A stretch of DNA of 64,000 bases, from contig JARVGK010000016.1 in assembly GCA_029762535.1 (NCBI GenBank), positions 1 through 64,000 of the forward strand, given 5' to 3'. The translations under genes were made by a program, and so were the position numbers. Position 1 is the first letter of the stretch. Every line of letters starts with the position of its first letter. Shown piece after piece: positions 8,397 to 16,446 of this stretch. A model generated the notes under the pieces. It searched no databases and was not told the origin of the DNA. It was given only the letters and a program-made list of their open reading frames with translations. This stretch comes from Thermoplasmatota archaeon (GTDB lineage Archaea; Thermoplasmatota; Penumbrarchaeia; Penumbrarchaeales; Penumbrarchaeaceae).

Positions 8397-8464
8397 GATT
8401 ATATGATTTGGGGGGATCGAGATTTTTTTCATTATTTGATAACGGACAAAAATCAGATATATAC
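8397..8464. promoter_or_regulatory. Divergent promoter region, radical SAM / J-domain
   Basis: AT-rich spacer between divergent genes. 'ttatatga' (about 8399-8406) is placed correctly for the minus-strand gene starting at 8375. 'gatatatacc' (8455-8464) is a TATA-like box for the plus strand, whose transcription would begin near 8485-8490, upstream of the J-domain start favoured here. Confidence 0.45.
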
Positions 8465-8534
8465 CTCCACGGGGGATCGACCATTCCCCGGAGAATGGAT
8501 CTCCTTCAAGAAATTACCCGAGGAGCGTTATAGT

Positions 8535-9095
8535 TTGATCGACCATTACATAATACTGGATGTGACGCGGGATGCCACCGAGCCCGAGATCAAGAAAGCA
8601 TACCGAAAGATGGCGGCCGGGTATCATCCCGACCGGGTCGAATCCCTGGGGCCGAGGATCAAGGATTTCGCGATGGCTGAGATGCGAAAGCTCAACGAGG
8701 CCAAGGAAACGCTGCTCGATCCGGAGAAGAGGAGGAGATACGACCAGTCCCTGACAGAGGAGGGCAAACCCCGGACCAGAACATCTCAGTCCTTCAAATG
8801 CCCCCATTGCTCGAGGGCCATCACGGCAACCGTCGGAAACCAGCCCTACGTGACCTACTGTCCCTACTGCCAGAGAGGGATGACGATACCGGCCTGTAAT
8901 GCCGGCCCCTCCAACGGGAACGGACAGAAGAACATGGACCGCCTCTCAATATACAGGGAGGCCGTGAGGAGGGCCATGCTCGACGGGAAGATCACGAACG
9001 ACGAGATGATGATCCTGGAAGGGTTGAGGCAATCTCTATCCATATCGCCCACGGAGCATCAGGAGATCATACTGTCCTCGAAGGCAGTGAAGTAG
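8535..9095 (+). CDS. J-domain co-chaperone-like protein with zinc ribbon
   Basis: An N-terminal J domain ('HYIILDVTRDATEPEIKKAYRK', HPD motif in 'GYHPDRV', closing 'YDQSL') contacts Hsp70/DnaK. It is followed by a zinc ribbon ('CPHCSRAI' and 'CPYCQRG', about residues 85-115). A helical C-terminal segment ('YREAVRRAMLDGKITNDEMMILEGL') resembles TerB or EF-hand-like helices. I favour TTG at 8535: the J domain begins right there, 'gagga' lies 8 bases upstream, and a TATA-like box sits at 8455-8464. An in-frame ATG at 8403 would add 44 residues encoded by AT-rich, promoter-like DNA. No DnaK gene is in the window. Confidence 0.75.
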   Translation: MIDHYIILDVTRDATEPEIKKAYRKMAAGYHPDRVESLGPRIKDFAMAEMRKLNEAKETLLDPEKRRRYDQSLTEEGKPRTRTSQSFKCPHCSRAITATVGNQPYVTYCPYCQRGMTIPACNAGPSNGNGQKNMDRLSIYREAVRRAMLDGKITNDEMMILEGLRQSLSISPTEHQEIILSSKAVK

Positions 9096-9102
9096 GACCG
9101 AT

Positions 9103-9663
9103 TCATCTGTGATCCGCCATTGCAGTGCGCTCCAGTATCGCCAGATGCCTCTCATCTTCCGATCCCTCAGCGAGCATCAGGAACTTTTTCGACCCTGTCC
9201 CGCCCCATATGGTCGCGTTCGAAGTATCCTTCTTGAGGACCATCCGGGGATCGGCCAGCCCAATACCCTGACATGTAACGATGTCAGGCAGCTCCCGCGC
9301 GTCCTCCTCCGAGGGCCAATCCTCGGGCAGGGATATGGCGATAATGAATTCGGTATCGGGACCCGGGCCTGACAATTTCACCCCTTCACCGACCTGCCTG
9401 GATCCGGACAGGTACCGCAGAACCTCCATATTGCGATCCCTGGCCCTGCACCTGCCATCGACTATCGACCTTGCCGCCTGCATTATCGATGATCGGAGAT
9501 GGATCTCGGAAGCCACGGCGTCCCGGTCAACGATCAGTAACCTTCCTCCACATTCGATGGAGGAGGATAGCGATATCGCATCCTTATTCTCAACACCCCT
9601 GATATCGATGAGATGGACGTATATCTTCGACGGCAAGGATCTCATTCCCCGGGCTTGGATCAT
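9103..9663 (-). CDS. cgi121: KEOPS complex subunit Cgi121
   Basis: A 186-residue protein with the Cgi121/TPRKB signature: 'QAARSIVDGRCRARDRNMEVLRYL' is split here as 'ARSIVDGRCRARDRN' and 'MEVLRYLSGSRQVGEG'. In archaea and eukaryotes Cgi121 binds the kinase Bud32 in KEOPS, the machine that makes the tRNA modification t6A at A37, and it helps to hold the tRNA 3' CCA end. Its ATG overlaps the stop of the upstream helix-hairpin-helix gene by 4 bases (ATGA), so the two are co-translated. Kae1/Bud32 and Pcc1 are not in the window. A start six codons later is also possible. Confidence 0.85.
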   Translation of the reverse strand: MIQARGMRSLPSKIYVHLIDIRGVENKDAISLSSSIECGGRLLIVDRDAVASEIHLRSSIMQAARSIVDGRCRARDRNMEVLRYLSGSRQVGEGVKLSGPGPDTEFIIAISLPEDWPSEEDARELPDIVTCQGIGLADPRMVLKKDTSNATIWGGTGSKKFLMLAEGSEDERHLAILERTAMADHR

Positions 9664-10994
9664 GGCTCGGGGTGTAGGGCCCCGCAGATCATCTTCGCCG
9701 TCTCCATGTCGATCCCCTTGATGAGGACGAGATCCTCAGGAACGGCCTCCTTGAGCTCATCAAGGTTTCTGTAGCCGGCTCCTTTGAGCAACTCGATGAT
9801 CTCCGGCCCCACACCCGGAATGTCCTCCATGCTGTTTATCTCGGGGGGAGGCTCCGGGGCCTCGACGACGGGCCCCTGAACTGAAACCTCTTCCTCAGCT
9901 TTGTCCTCCTCCGGGACATCCCCTTTGTTTTCTGGAGAGATACCCTCGGGCCCCTCCTTTTCCTCCTTCTCAGAGGCGGCCTCGGCATGGTCCTCCTCCT
10001 TTAAGGTTCCACTATCAGACCCAGCCTCCGGTCCGGAGGGCTTTTTCGAGAAGAACCTCTTTATGCGGTCCATCAGGCCCTCTTTGGGTTCTTCCTTCTC
10101 GGGCGGGGCCTCGGTTGGCTGCTCCACATCCTCCTGTGGGGAGGTAGCCTCGGGGGCTGGCTTCTCCGCCTGCTCCTCTTCGACGGGTTCGGCAAGGTCC
10201 TTTTCAGGTTCCGGCTCGCCCGATTCGGCGCTGGCATCTACGGCCAGAACCTCTTCGTGGATGGGATCTTCCACGGGATCGGGGATCCCCGGCTCGGATG
10301 GCTCCTCGGGTTCGGGTCCCTCCTCCTTGTCCTCGACCGGCTCCGGAACGGGGACCGATCCTGTCCTCTCCTCTTCCTGAGGGGAGGTCGGCGCTTCCGG
10401 CTGGGCCTCATCCTTCCTCCCGGAGAAGAGCCCCTTGAAGAAGCCTATGATCCTATCGATGATCCCCGGAGCGCTCTCCTCCTCGGCAGGCGCCTCGGCC
10501 TGACCCCCATCCGCTTGAGGTGCCTCGGTGACCGCCTCGGCGCAGGCTGATATGAGCATGTCCGCGGTCTTCTTGCCGATCCCTCTGATGGTCACGAGGC
10601 CCTCCGGCCCCTTCTCGAGGATCTTGTCCGGTGAGTCGATGCCCTCGCTCTCGAGGATATCTATCACGTTCGAGCGTATTCCCCTTTCCTTCATATACGT
10701 CCTGTATCGGGCCCTGGCCTCCTCGATCTCCTGGCGCTCCCGGATCCTCCCGAGATCGTACAGGGCCTGAGCGGTCCTATCGCCCACTCCAGTGAAAGAC
10801 ATGAAATACTTCAGGTCCCCGGATTTGAGCAGATCATAGCTGCTAAGCCCCATATCGTACAAAGATCGAGCCAGTTTGGGCTTGACCCTGCCGGTGCTCG
10901 TCAGGTATCCAGTGAATTCATCCCTGAACGGGTCCGCCTCTACTGCAATGGCCGCATCATCGGCCGAACTTTCATCCTGGGCCATCCTTATCAC
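9660..10994 (-). CDS. Helix-hairpin-helix protein with long acidic linker
   Basis: A 444-residue protein. Residues 25-165 hold tandem helix-hairpin-helix (HhH) motifs ('FMSFTGVGDRTAQAL', 'LVTIRGIGKKTADML'). The last 60 hold another pair ('DIPGVGPEIIELLKGAG', 'LIKGIDMETAKMI'). HhH motifs bind DNA or RNA backbone without sequence preference. The 200-residue middle is rich in Glu and Pro and is probably disordered. It is interrupted by two similar basic-amphipathic segments, 'IIDRIIGFFKGLFSGRK' and 'LMDRIKRFFSKKP', that look like docking helices. Overlap with cgi121 (ATGA) implies a functional link to KEOPS or tRNA handling, or only shared expression. No catalytic domain is seen. Confidence 0.75.
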   Translation of the reverse strand: MIRMAQDESSADDAAIAVEADPFRDEFTGYLTSTGRVKPKLARSLYDMGLSSYDLLKSGDLKYFMSFTGVGDRTAQALYDLGRIRERQEIEEARARYRTYMKERGIRSNVIDILESEGIDSPDKILEKGPEGLVTIRGIGKKTADMLISACAEAVTEAPQADGGQAEAPAEEESAPGIIDRIIGFFKGLFSGRKDEAQPEAPTSPQEEERTGSVPVPEPVEDKEEGPEPEEPSEPGIPDPVEDPIHEEVLAVDASAESGEPEPEKDLAEPVEEEQAEKPAPEATSPQEDVEQPTEAPPEKEEPKEGLMDRIKRFFSKKPSGPEAGSDSGTLKEEDHAEAASEKEEKEGPEGISPENKGDVPEEDKAEEEVSVQGPVVEAPEPPPEINSMEDIPGVGPEIIELLKGAGYRNLDELKEAVPEDLVLIKGIDMETAKMICGALHPEP

Positions 10995-11044
10995 CGTGCT
11001 TGGATAGAAAGGGGGACATGCCCCTTTTTACCGTGGAATGGGGG

Positions 11045-11500
11045 CTAATGTATAATATCTTTCCCCGTTTCGCCGCTTGCGGGTCTCAATAGTTCAACAG
11101 CCTCTCCCCTGGATGATGGATATGTATGCACCCTGATCCTGATAACTATGCTCTCCCCCTTTTTCCAAAGAGTGGGCGCACCCGAATAGCAGGAGTCCTT
11201 GCCCAGTCGGATATGATATACGAGATGGTCGTCCAGCCTTTCATAGGGAGGGACGAAAGAAGCGGCATAGTAATCCGATGACGATATCCTGCAAAAACAT
11301 CTCTGGACCTCCTTGTTACGGGTAAGTTCGACGTTGAGTATCTCTATCGGATTTCCGAAGCTCCCCTCGGCCATGGCCGAGGATATCATCTTCTCATCGA
11401 TCTCCCCGATAACGTTCGTTACGCATTCGATCACCTTATTTCGGTCCTCGGTCGCGTTGACGAACGCCGAAACCGATATCGACCCTATCCTTCCGGCCAT
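11045..11500 (-). CDS. COG1325-type RNA-binding protein
   Basis: A 151-residue protein that opens with the archaeal pattern 'ISVSAFVNATEDRNKVIECV' seen in COG1325 proteins, which are annotated as exosome-associated RNA-binding proteins with a dsRBD-like fold. It continues 'GNPIEILNVELTRNKEV', then 'DDHLVYHIRLGKDSCYSG'. It lies 50 bases upstream of the helix-hairpin-helix gene on the same strand, so the three genes COG1325 - HhH - cgi121 may be one RNA-related operon. The exosome link is from genome context in other archaea, not from this sequence. Confidence 0.75.
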   Translation of the reverse strand: MAGRIGSISVSAFVNATEDRNKVIECVTNVIGEIDEKMISSAMAEGSFGNPIEILNVELTRNKEVQRCFCRISSSDYYAASFVPPYERLDDHLVYHIRLGKDSCYSGAPTLWKKGESIVIRIRVHTYPSSRGEAVELLRPASGETGKDIIH

Positions 11501-11552
11501 GGAGGGTCAACCATAATATCCTAAAGATACATTTTGGATGCGAGGCGTATAC

Positions 11553-12317
11553 ATGACGGTCCCCCGCAGCCACCCCAGGTACTTATCGTTAATGACAAGG
11601 GACAAGCTCGTCGAAGGGTTCCTCAAGGGCCTTGCCGCGCCCCAGGGACTGATAGCCCATGGGAGGGGCGAGGCCTTCGATTATCTGCTTGGCGAGGAGA
11701 CCTGCCCGGAGGCCAGGGAAGCGATAGCGGCCGCAGCTTACAGGCTGCTAACTGCTCAAAGCCCCGTGGTCTCCGTCAACGGTAACGTCGCAACGCTGTG
11801 CCCGGAGGAGATCTCCCAGCTTTGCAACCTGCTCTCCTGTCCCGCCGAGGTCAATCTCTTCCACCGCAGCGAGGAGAGGGTGAGGTTGATAGCCGCCGAA
11901 CTCAGGAAGTCGGGTTGCGAGAGGGTCACGGGGGAGCACCCTGACTCAATGATCCCGGGCCTGGACCATTCGCGGGCGCTGGCGTCCGGCGATGGGATGA
12001 TGGGGGCCGATGTGGCCCTCGTCCCTCTCGAGGACGGGGACAGATGCGAAGCGCTTAAGGCCATGGGCAAATTCGTGATCACCATAGATCTTAACCCTCT
12101 CTCCAGGACCGCAAGGAAGGCCGATATATCCATAATAGACAACATAACAAGGGCCTTGCCGGAATTGAGAGAGGGGATCGCCCTATTGAAGGGGCTTGGA
12201 GAGGAGGGGCTCAAGGAGGCAGAGGAGGCTTTCGAGGATTACGATAACGAGCGTGTACTCGCCCAGCTACTGGATAGGATGACCAGGAAATACCTTTCCA
12301 ACCCGACACAGGATTGA
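11553..12317 (+). CDS. 4-phosphopantoate--beta-alanine ligase (archaeal CoA pathway)
   Basis: A 254-residue archaeal phosphopantothenate synthetase (COG1701). It joins 4-phosphopantoate and beta-alanine with ATP to give 4'-phosphopantothenate, the archaeal replacement for bacterial PanC plus CoaA. The N-terminal family pattern is clear ('VPRSHPRYLSL', 'RDKLVEGFLKG', 'GLIAHGRGEAFDYLLGE'). The later 'VPLEDGDRCEAL' and 'ITIDLNPLSRTA' belong to the nucleotide-binding region. I start at the ATG directly before 'TVPRSHPRY', preceded by 'gaggcg', rather than the ATG 15 bases upstream. Ketopantoate reductase at the right end of the window serves the same pathway. Divergent from the COG1325 gene. Confidence 0.92.
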   Translation: MTVPRSHPRYLSLMTRDKLVEGFLKGLAAPQGLIAHGRGEAFDYLLGEETCPEAREAIAAAAYRLLTAQSPVVSVNGNVATLCPEEISQLCNLLSCPAEVNLFHRSEERVRLIAAELRKSGCERVTGEHPDSMIPGLDHSRALASGDGMMGADVALVPLEDGDRCEALKAMGKFVITIDLNPLSRTARKADISIIDNITRALPELREGIALLKGLGEEGLKEAEEAFEDYDNERVLAQLLDRMTRKYLSNPTQD

Positions 12318-12326
12318 AGTGGGCCT

Positions 12327-12896
12327 TTACGGCCTCACATATCTCCTCTGGAACGAGCTGAGATCGCTCCTTCTGCTCTCGAACAGTGAGTCGAAACCCG
12401 ACATGGACCCCTCCCGGTCCATGATCTCGATCAGTGACTCGCCGATCTGGGAATCGAGGAGGCTCCTTTCTCCGGAATCGATTAGAGTGGTCTCCTCCGT
12501 CATCGACCCCTTTCGGAACTCGTCGAATAGGTCCATAACGGTCTTCTGATGTGCCAGATGGGCGGCCATCCATCTATCGAACGCCTCATCCATGTCCTTA
12601 ACGATGCCCTGGCCGGGGCCCACTTCCCGTTCGGCAACACTTGAATCCCTGACCTCTATCAGAAGGCAGAGATGGATGTCCGAAGGGATGTCGAGGAACG
12701 ACCTTACCATCTCCAGCATGTCGATGGTCCTCTCATCGATGGGCTTCCTGCAGGCCCTGTAAAGTAGAGAGCGGTAGAAGTCCATAACTTCCATACGCTG
12801 ATAGACCTTTCCCGTGTATGGGTTCCTGACCTCTCCGGTGATCAGCCCGTCGAAAAGGGCCAGATATCCACCTTGATCGGAAAGAGGGACCCCCAT
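12327..12896 (-). CDS. Unrecognised 189-residue protein
   Basis: I do not recognise this family. It is soluble, mostly helical and acidic, with a short N-terminal region ('GGYLALFDGLITGEVRN') and a long helical stretch ('FDRWMAAHLAHQKTVMDLF', 'GERSLLDSQIGESLIE'). It has no membrane segment and few cysteines. It is convergent with the CoA-pathway ligase (9 bases between stops) and divergent from thiF. Coding character is supported by length, codon use like its neighbours and lack of overlap with another gene. Confidence 0.65.
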   Translation of the reverse strand: MGVPLSDQGGYLALFDGLITGEVRNPYTGKVYQRMEVMDFYRSLLYRACRKPIDERTIDMLEMVRSFLDIPSDIHLCLLIEVRDSSVAEREVGPGQGIVKDMDEAFDRWMAAHLAHQKTVMDLFDEFRKGSMTEETTLIDSGERSLLDSQIGESLIEIMDREGSMSGFDSLFESRRSDLSSFQRRYVRP

Positions 12897-13031
12897 GAAG
12901 TTACCGTCCTTGATACGGGATATTCCCGAAATGCACCGTGGGATCGATGGGATATTGAGTTTATAAAACTATTCCCCAATACATGTATCAACACTGACAA
13001 TGTTCATAATGTTTGTATCTGATACGATGTC

Positions 13032-13832
13032 ATGCGCGTGACGGTCAACGAAAAGGAGAGGGAGGTGCCCGAAGGCTCGACCCTTGAGGACATCAGAAGA
13101 ACGTTCAAACCACATGCGGATGTCATCGTCCAGAACGGCTTCCCGTGCGTCAGCGACTTCAAGGTTAAGGGATCCGACAGGATAGTGCTGATAAAAAAAG
13201 GGGAGATCCCGCCGATATCAGAATTGGAGTCGATGATGATGGCGAGGAACGCACCTGGAGCCCACGAGCGTCTCAAGAGCTCCACCGTGGGTATAGCGGG
13301 AGCGGGCGGTCTGGGGTCCCATGTCGCGATATCGCTGGCCAGGGCAGGGGTGGGCAAACTAGTACTGGTCGATCATGACGTGGTAGAGCCCACCAACCTC
13401 AACAGGCAGATGTACGGCATCGATCATCTGGGCATGAAGAAGGTCGATGCCCTGGAACATATACTGCTGCAGGCGAACCCCTTCGTAGAGGTGGAAAAGC
13501 ATGACCTTTACCTCGACGACAGCAACTCCCCGGGCATATTCCGCGATTGCGAGGTCGTCGTGGAATGCCTGGACGATGCCTCGGCCAAGTCGGAGCTGAT
13601 ATCCACCGTCCTATCCAACCTGGAACATGTTCGAGTGGTCGGGGCATCAGGGCTTGCCGGATACGGCCCGGCCAACGAGATCATCACGAAAAGACACGAC
13701 AGGCTATACATATGCGGCGATGGTGTAAGTGGGATCGCCCCCGGCATCGGGCTGGTATCCTCCCGGGTCATGGTCTGCGCCGGACATCAGGCGAACCAGA
13801 CGATAAGGGTACTCCTCGGTGAATATGACTGA
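13032..13832 (+). CDS. ThiF-type adenylyltransferase with fused ThiS-like domain
   Basis: A 266-residue E1-like enzyme. Residues 1-58 form a ThiS/MoaD-like beta-grasp domain ('MRVTVNEKEREVPEG', 'DRIVLIKKGEIPP') that lacks the C-terminal Gly-Gly of a working sulfur carrier. The rest is the ThiF adenylation domain: 'GIAGAGGLGSHVA' for ATP, 'DVVEPTNLNRQMY' with the catalytic Arg, and 'VVECLDDASAK'. The layout matches the ThiF 'family 2' subgroup. These enzymes activate the C-terminus of a sulfur carrier for thiamine thiazole or another sulfur transfer. No free ThiS or ThiG gene is present in the window. Confidence 0.88.
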   Translation: MRVTVNEKEREVPEGSTLEDIRRTFKPHADVIVQNGFPCVSDFKVKGSDRIVLIKKGEIPPISELESMMMARNAPGAHERLKSSTVGIAGAGGLGSHVAISLARAGVGKLVLVDHDVVEPTNLNRQMYGIDHLGMKKVDALEHILLQANPFVEVEKHDLYLDDSNSPGIFRDCEVVVECLDDASAKSELISTVLSNLEHVRVVGASGLAGYGPANEIITKRHDRLYICGDGVSGIAPGIGLVSSRVMVCAGHQANQTIRVLLGEYD

Positions 13833-13869
13833 GAACATGCACCTTGAACCCCTTCATCGGGGCATGGCA

Positions 13870-13876
13870 TTAATAT
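13870..13876 (+). promoter_or_regulatory. TATA-like box for the epimerase gene
   Basis: 'ttaatat' lies about 28 bases before the ATG at 13901, the archaeal TATA-to-start distance. This leaves no room for a leader and supports ATG 13901 over the upstream in-frame TTG. Confidence 0.45.
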
Positions 13877-13900
13877 CGTTTGCGGTCATTACGTCCCCTA

Positions 13901-14860
13901 ATGAGCGGAGAAGGAGTTCTCGTAACGGGCGGGGCGGGTTTCATCGGATCGCATCTCGTTGACCTCCTTGTGGAGAAAGGACATGCGGTCTATGTGCTGG
14001 ACGATCTATCAAGCGGGAGAATGGAGAACCTATCAACGCATGAAGGTTCCGACGCCATCAGGTTCATCAAGGGAGATGTGTCCAGGCCTCTGGACGAATG
14101 TCTGAACCCCGGCTCGATGAAAGGAGGGCCGGATATAGGGGCCATATTCCACCTCGCGGCAAGGGTGGATGTGACGACATCGATCAGCGACCCGATGGAT
14201 GACGCGAGGGTGAACTACATAGGAACGCTGAACGTCCTTGACTTCGCTTTGAGGAACGGGGTCCAAAATATGATATTCTCATCGTCGGCCGCGGTCTACG
14301 GGGACGTGAGGGAGATCCCCACGCCGGAGGATACCCCCAAGTCCCCGATCTCGCCTTATGGGTCCCACAAGCTCGCCTCCGAGAACATACTTGGAATGTT
14401 CAACGAGCATTACGGAATGAGATGCACGGCCCTTCGGTTCTTCAACGTGTACGGGCCGAGGCAGGATCCCTCGAATCCATATTCGGGGGTCATATCGAAG
14501 TTCATAGACGCTTCTTTGAGAAAAGACCCTCTCATCATATACGGGGACGGAGATCAGAGCAGGGACTTCGTTTACGTCAAGGACGTCGCCGAAGCCTTGT
14601 ACAGGGCATATATCCGAACCCCGTCCATTGCCCTGAACATCGGAACTGGTAGGGAGACGACGGTGAACTCGCTCGCGAAGACGGTTACCAGGACATCGGG
14701 ATACGAGGGCAGGACGGCACATATGCCTGGGAGAAAGGGGGAGATCATCCGCTCATGTGCCCGGGTCTCGATGGCCAGGGAGCATCTGGACTTCACTGCC
14801 GAGACGGATATTCAGGAGGGCATCGCCGAAACGATGAGATGGTTTCGGACACTGAGATGA
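13901..14860 (+). CDS. NAD-dependent sugar-nucleotide epimerase/dehydratase
   Basis: A 319-residue extended short-chain dehydrogenase of the GalE/WbpP type. The NAD-binding motif 'VTGGAGFIGSH' is at residue 6. 'FHLAARVDV' and 'IFSSSAAVYGDV' follow, and the catalytic Tyr-x-x-x-Lys is 'YGSHK'. 'RFFNVYGPRQDP' and 'SRDFVYVKDVAEAL' are typical of UDP-hexose 4-epimerases. It probably supplies UDP-galactose or an N-acetylhexosamine for surface glycans, in keeping with the many N-glycosylation sequons in the surface proteins encoded here. The exact substrate cannot be told. It stands alone, with its own TATA-like box. Confidence 0.92.
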   Translation: MSGEGVLVTGGAGFIGSHLVDLLVEKGHAVYVLDDLSSGRMENLSTHEGSDAIRFIKGDVSRPLDECLNPGSMKGGPDIGAIFHLAARVDVTTSISDPMDDARVNYIGTLNVLDFALRNGVQNMIFSSSAAVYGDVREIPTPEDTPKSPISPYGSHKLASENILGMFNEHYGMRCTALRFFNVYGPRQDPSNPYSGVISKFIDASLRKDPLIIYGDGDQSRDFVYVKDVAEALYRAYIRTPSIALNIGTGRETTVNSLAKTVTRTSGYEGRTAHMPGRKGEIIRSCARVSMAREHLDFTAETDIQEGIAETMRWFRTLR

Positions 14861-14912
14861 ATAAAATTTTTCTATGTGCGTACATCTTCGGGTATCGACA
14901 TGGGTGATATCG

Positions 14913-15233
14913 ATGACGGAAGATGAAAATATAGAAGATGAAGAACTTCAAGATCAGAGGGCCGAATTCGCAAGGATGCTATCCTCCGTCGTGGACGCAT
15001 CCTTATCGAACCTCTCCCTGCTCTCAACACAGGCATGGCATCATATGGGCATCAAACCCCTGCCCGGGATCGATGTTTCCGAGATGGACCTCGAGCAGGC
15101 CAAGATCGCGATAGATCTATACGAGGCGAACCTCAACATAGTCCTAGGTAGGTTGGAAGCGGATATCGGCAAGGAGCTCAAGAGGGAGCTTATGAACCTC
15201 CAGATGAACTTCCTCAATAAATCGGGAAAATGA
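14913..15233 (+). CDS. DUF1844-like small acidic protein
   Basis: A 106-residue protein with an acidic N-terminus and a helical body. The segment 'MDLEQAKIAIDLYEANL' matches the core of DUF1844 ('DLeqAk..IDl'), a family without known function. The frame is open 13 codons upstream, but ATG 14913 gives the compact form and follows 'gggtgat'. It lies 53 bases after the epimerase on the same strand and may be co-transcribed. Confidence 0.75.
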   Translation: MTEDENIEDEELQDQRAEFARMLSSVVDASLSNLSLLSTQAWHHMGIKPLPGIDVSEMDLEQAKIAIDLYEANLNIVLGRLEADIGKELKRELMNLQMNFLNKSGK

Positions 15234-15235
15234 TC

Positions 15236-15916
15236 TCATATCCTGGGTCGCCTCGGAGGAGGGCCGCGTATGGTAGGACCTCGTGCTTGAGCAGGTCTTT
15301 GGGGATATTGCATTTCACTCGGGGCGGCATCATCGCCGCTGCCTCTCGGCCAGAAATAATAAGCGAGCAATCCGCCCCCGATCAGGAAGAACAGGATGGC
15401 CACCGGGATCAGATAATAGGGGACGTATTTGTTCTCCACGTTCCATACCACGACATAGTTCACCAGCGTGGCCCTTGAGGTCAGGACCTCCAACGGGTCC
15501 ATGTCAGCATCCCTATACAGGATCATAACGAGATAGTATGTGTCGTGGTCCCCGATCGTGATGGTCTCATCGAATATCGTTACATTCTGTTTCGAGAACC
15601 CGGCGACGACCTGATAGGTCATATCCATGTCGGTGATGTTGCCCCTGCGGATCTCATCCGCTTCCAGATGGTCGATCTCCTGGAATCTCTCGAACTCGGA
15701 ATCGCCCTTTATCAGCATGACGCTGATGGGATAGCTCAGGGCCTCGACCCTGGCAGAGACCCTCAGAGCCTCGCCTTTTGTGAAATCTATGCGAATGTGC
15801 TCGTAATTCTCGATATTGACGAGCTTCTGTTCCTCGATCCTTTCCCCCGTAACCGCTCCGGACAGGGCGATGAGGATGATCGAAGCCGCGAAGAGAACGG
15901 CCTTGAATCGGTCCAT
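15236..15916 (-). CDS. Exported membrane-anchored protein, unknown function
   Basis: A 226-residue protein with an N-terminal signal peptide (ending near 'GAVTGERIEE'), a beta-rich extracellular part of about 130 residues, and one C-terminal membrane helix ('YYLIPVAILFFLIGGGLLA'). The cytoplasmic tail is short and rich in Pro and Arg ('RGPPPRRPRI'). I recognise no domain. The type I topology with a Pro-rich tail recurs in other surface proteins of the window. It is convergent with the DUF1844 gene, with the stops 2 bases apart. Confidence 0.7.
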   Translation of the reverse strand: MDRFKAVLFAASIILIALSGAVTGERIEEQKLVNIENYEHIRIDFTKGEALRVSARVEALSYPISVMLIKGDSEFERFQEIDHLEADEIRRGNITDMDMTYQVVAGFSKQNVTIFDETITIGDHDTYYLVMILYRDADMDPLEVLTSRATLVNYVVVWNVENKYVPYYLIPVAILFFLIGGGLLAYYFWPRGSGDDAAPSEMQYPQRPAQARGPTIRGPPPRRPRI

Positions 15917-16026
15917 GGGACGTATTGAAACATAATCCCCTTTTATAATTTATGGATGGGTTTGAAAGCGTGAGGGATTGCAAATGTTAAAATACCCCCC
16001 ATTCCCCTATACATCAGGGAATATCC

Positions 16027-16347
16027 ATGGCGGAGATCTACGACATCCACACCGAGAAAATGAGTATCCATGAACTCTTCAAGAAGACGCCTATAGCGAC
16101 GGTCAACGATCATTTCTTCGGCCTGGCATGGCTCATGGGCGATTACGTGCTGCATAAGCATGATGTGGACGAGTTCTACCTGGTCATCGAGGGACATCTC
16201 ACGATCGAGGTATCCGGCAAGATCCACGAGCTGGACCCTGGCATGGGCATCAAGATAGAGAAGGGGGAGCCTCACATCTCCCATTCCGAGAGGATGACCC
16301 TCGTGGCGATCTTCGAGCCACAGAATATCAAGCCCATCATGCTGTAA
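16027..16347 (+). CDS. Small single-domain cupin
   Basis: A 106-residue cupin barrel. Motif 1 is 'GDYVLHKHDVDEFYLVIEG', with the two His and the Glu that bind a metal; motif 2 is 'EKGEPHISHS', with the third His. Single-cupin proteins include isomerases, dioxygenases and binding proteins, and the substrate cannot be inferred. It stands alone between a divergent membrane protein gene and the beta-helix protein gene. Confidence 0.85.
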   Translation: MAEIYDIHTEKMSIHELFKKTPIATVNDHFFGLAWLMGDYVLHKHDVDEFYLVIEGHLTIEVSGKIHELDPGMGIKIEKGEPHISHSERMTLVAIFEPQNIKPIML

Positions 16348-16446
16348 TGAGCCTGCGACATCCTTTAACCCATTCGTATCCTGCCTGGGACGATCATTTA
16401 TGTTATCGGATATGGGTTATATACCCTCCATTCACTGCCATGGACC

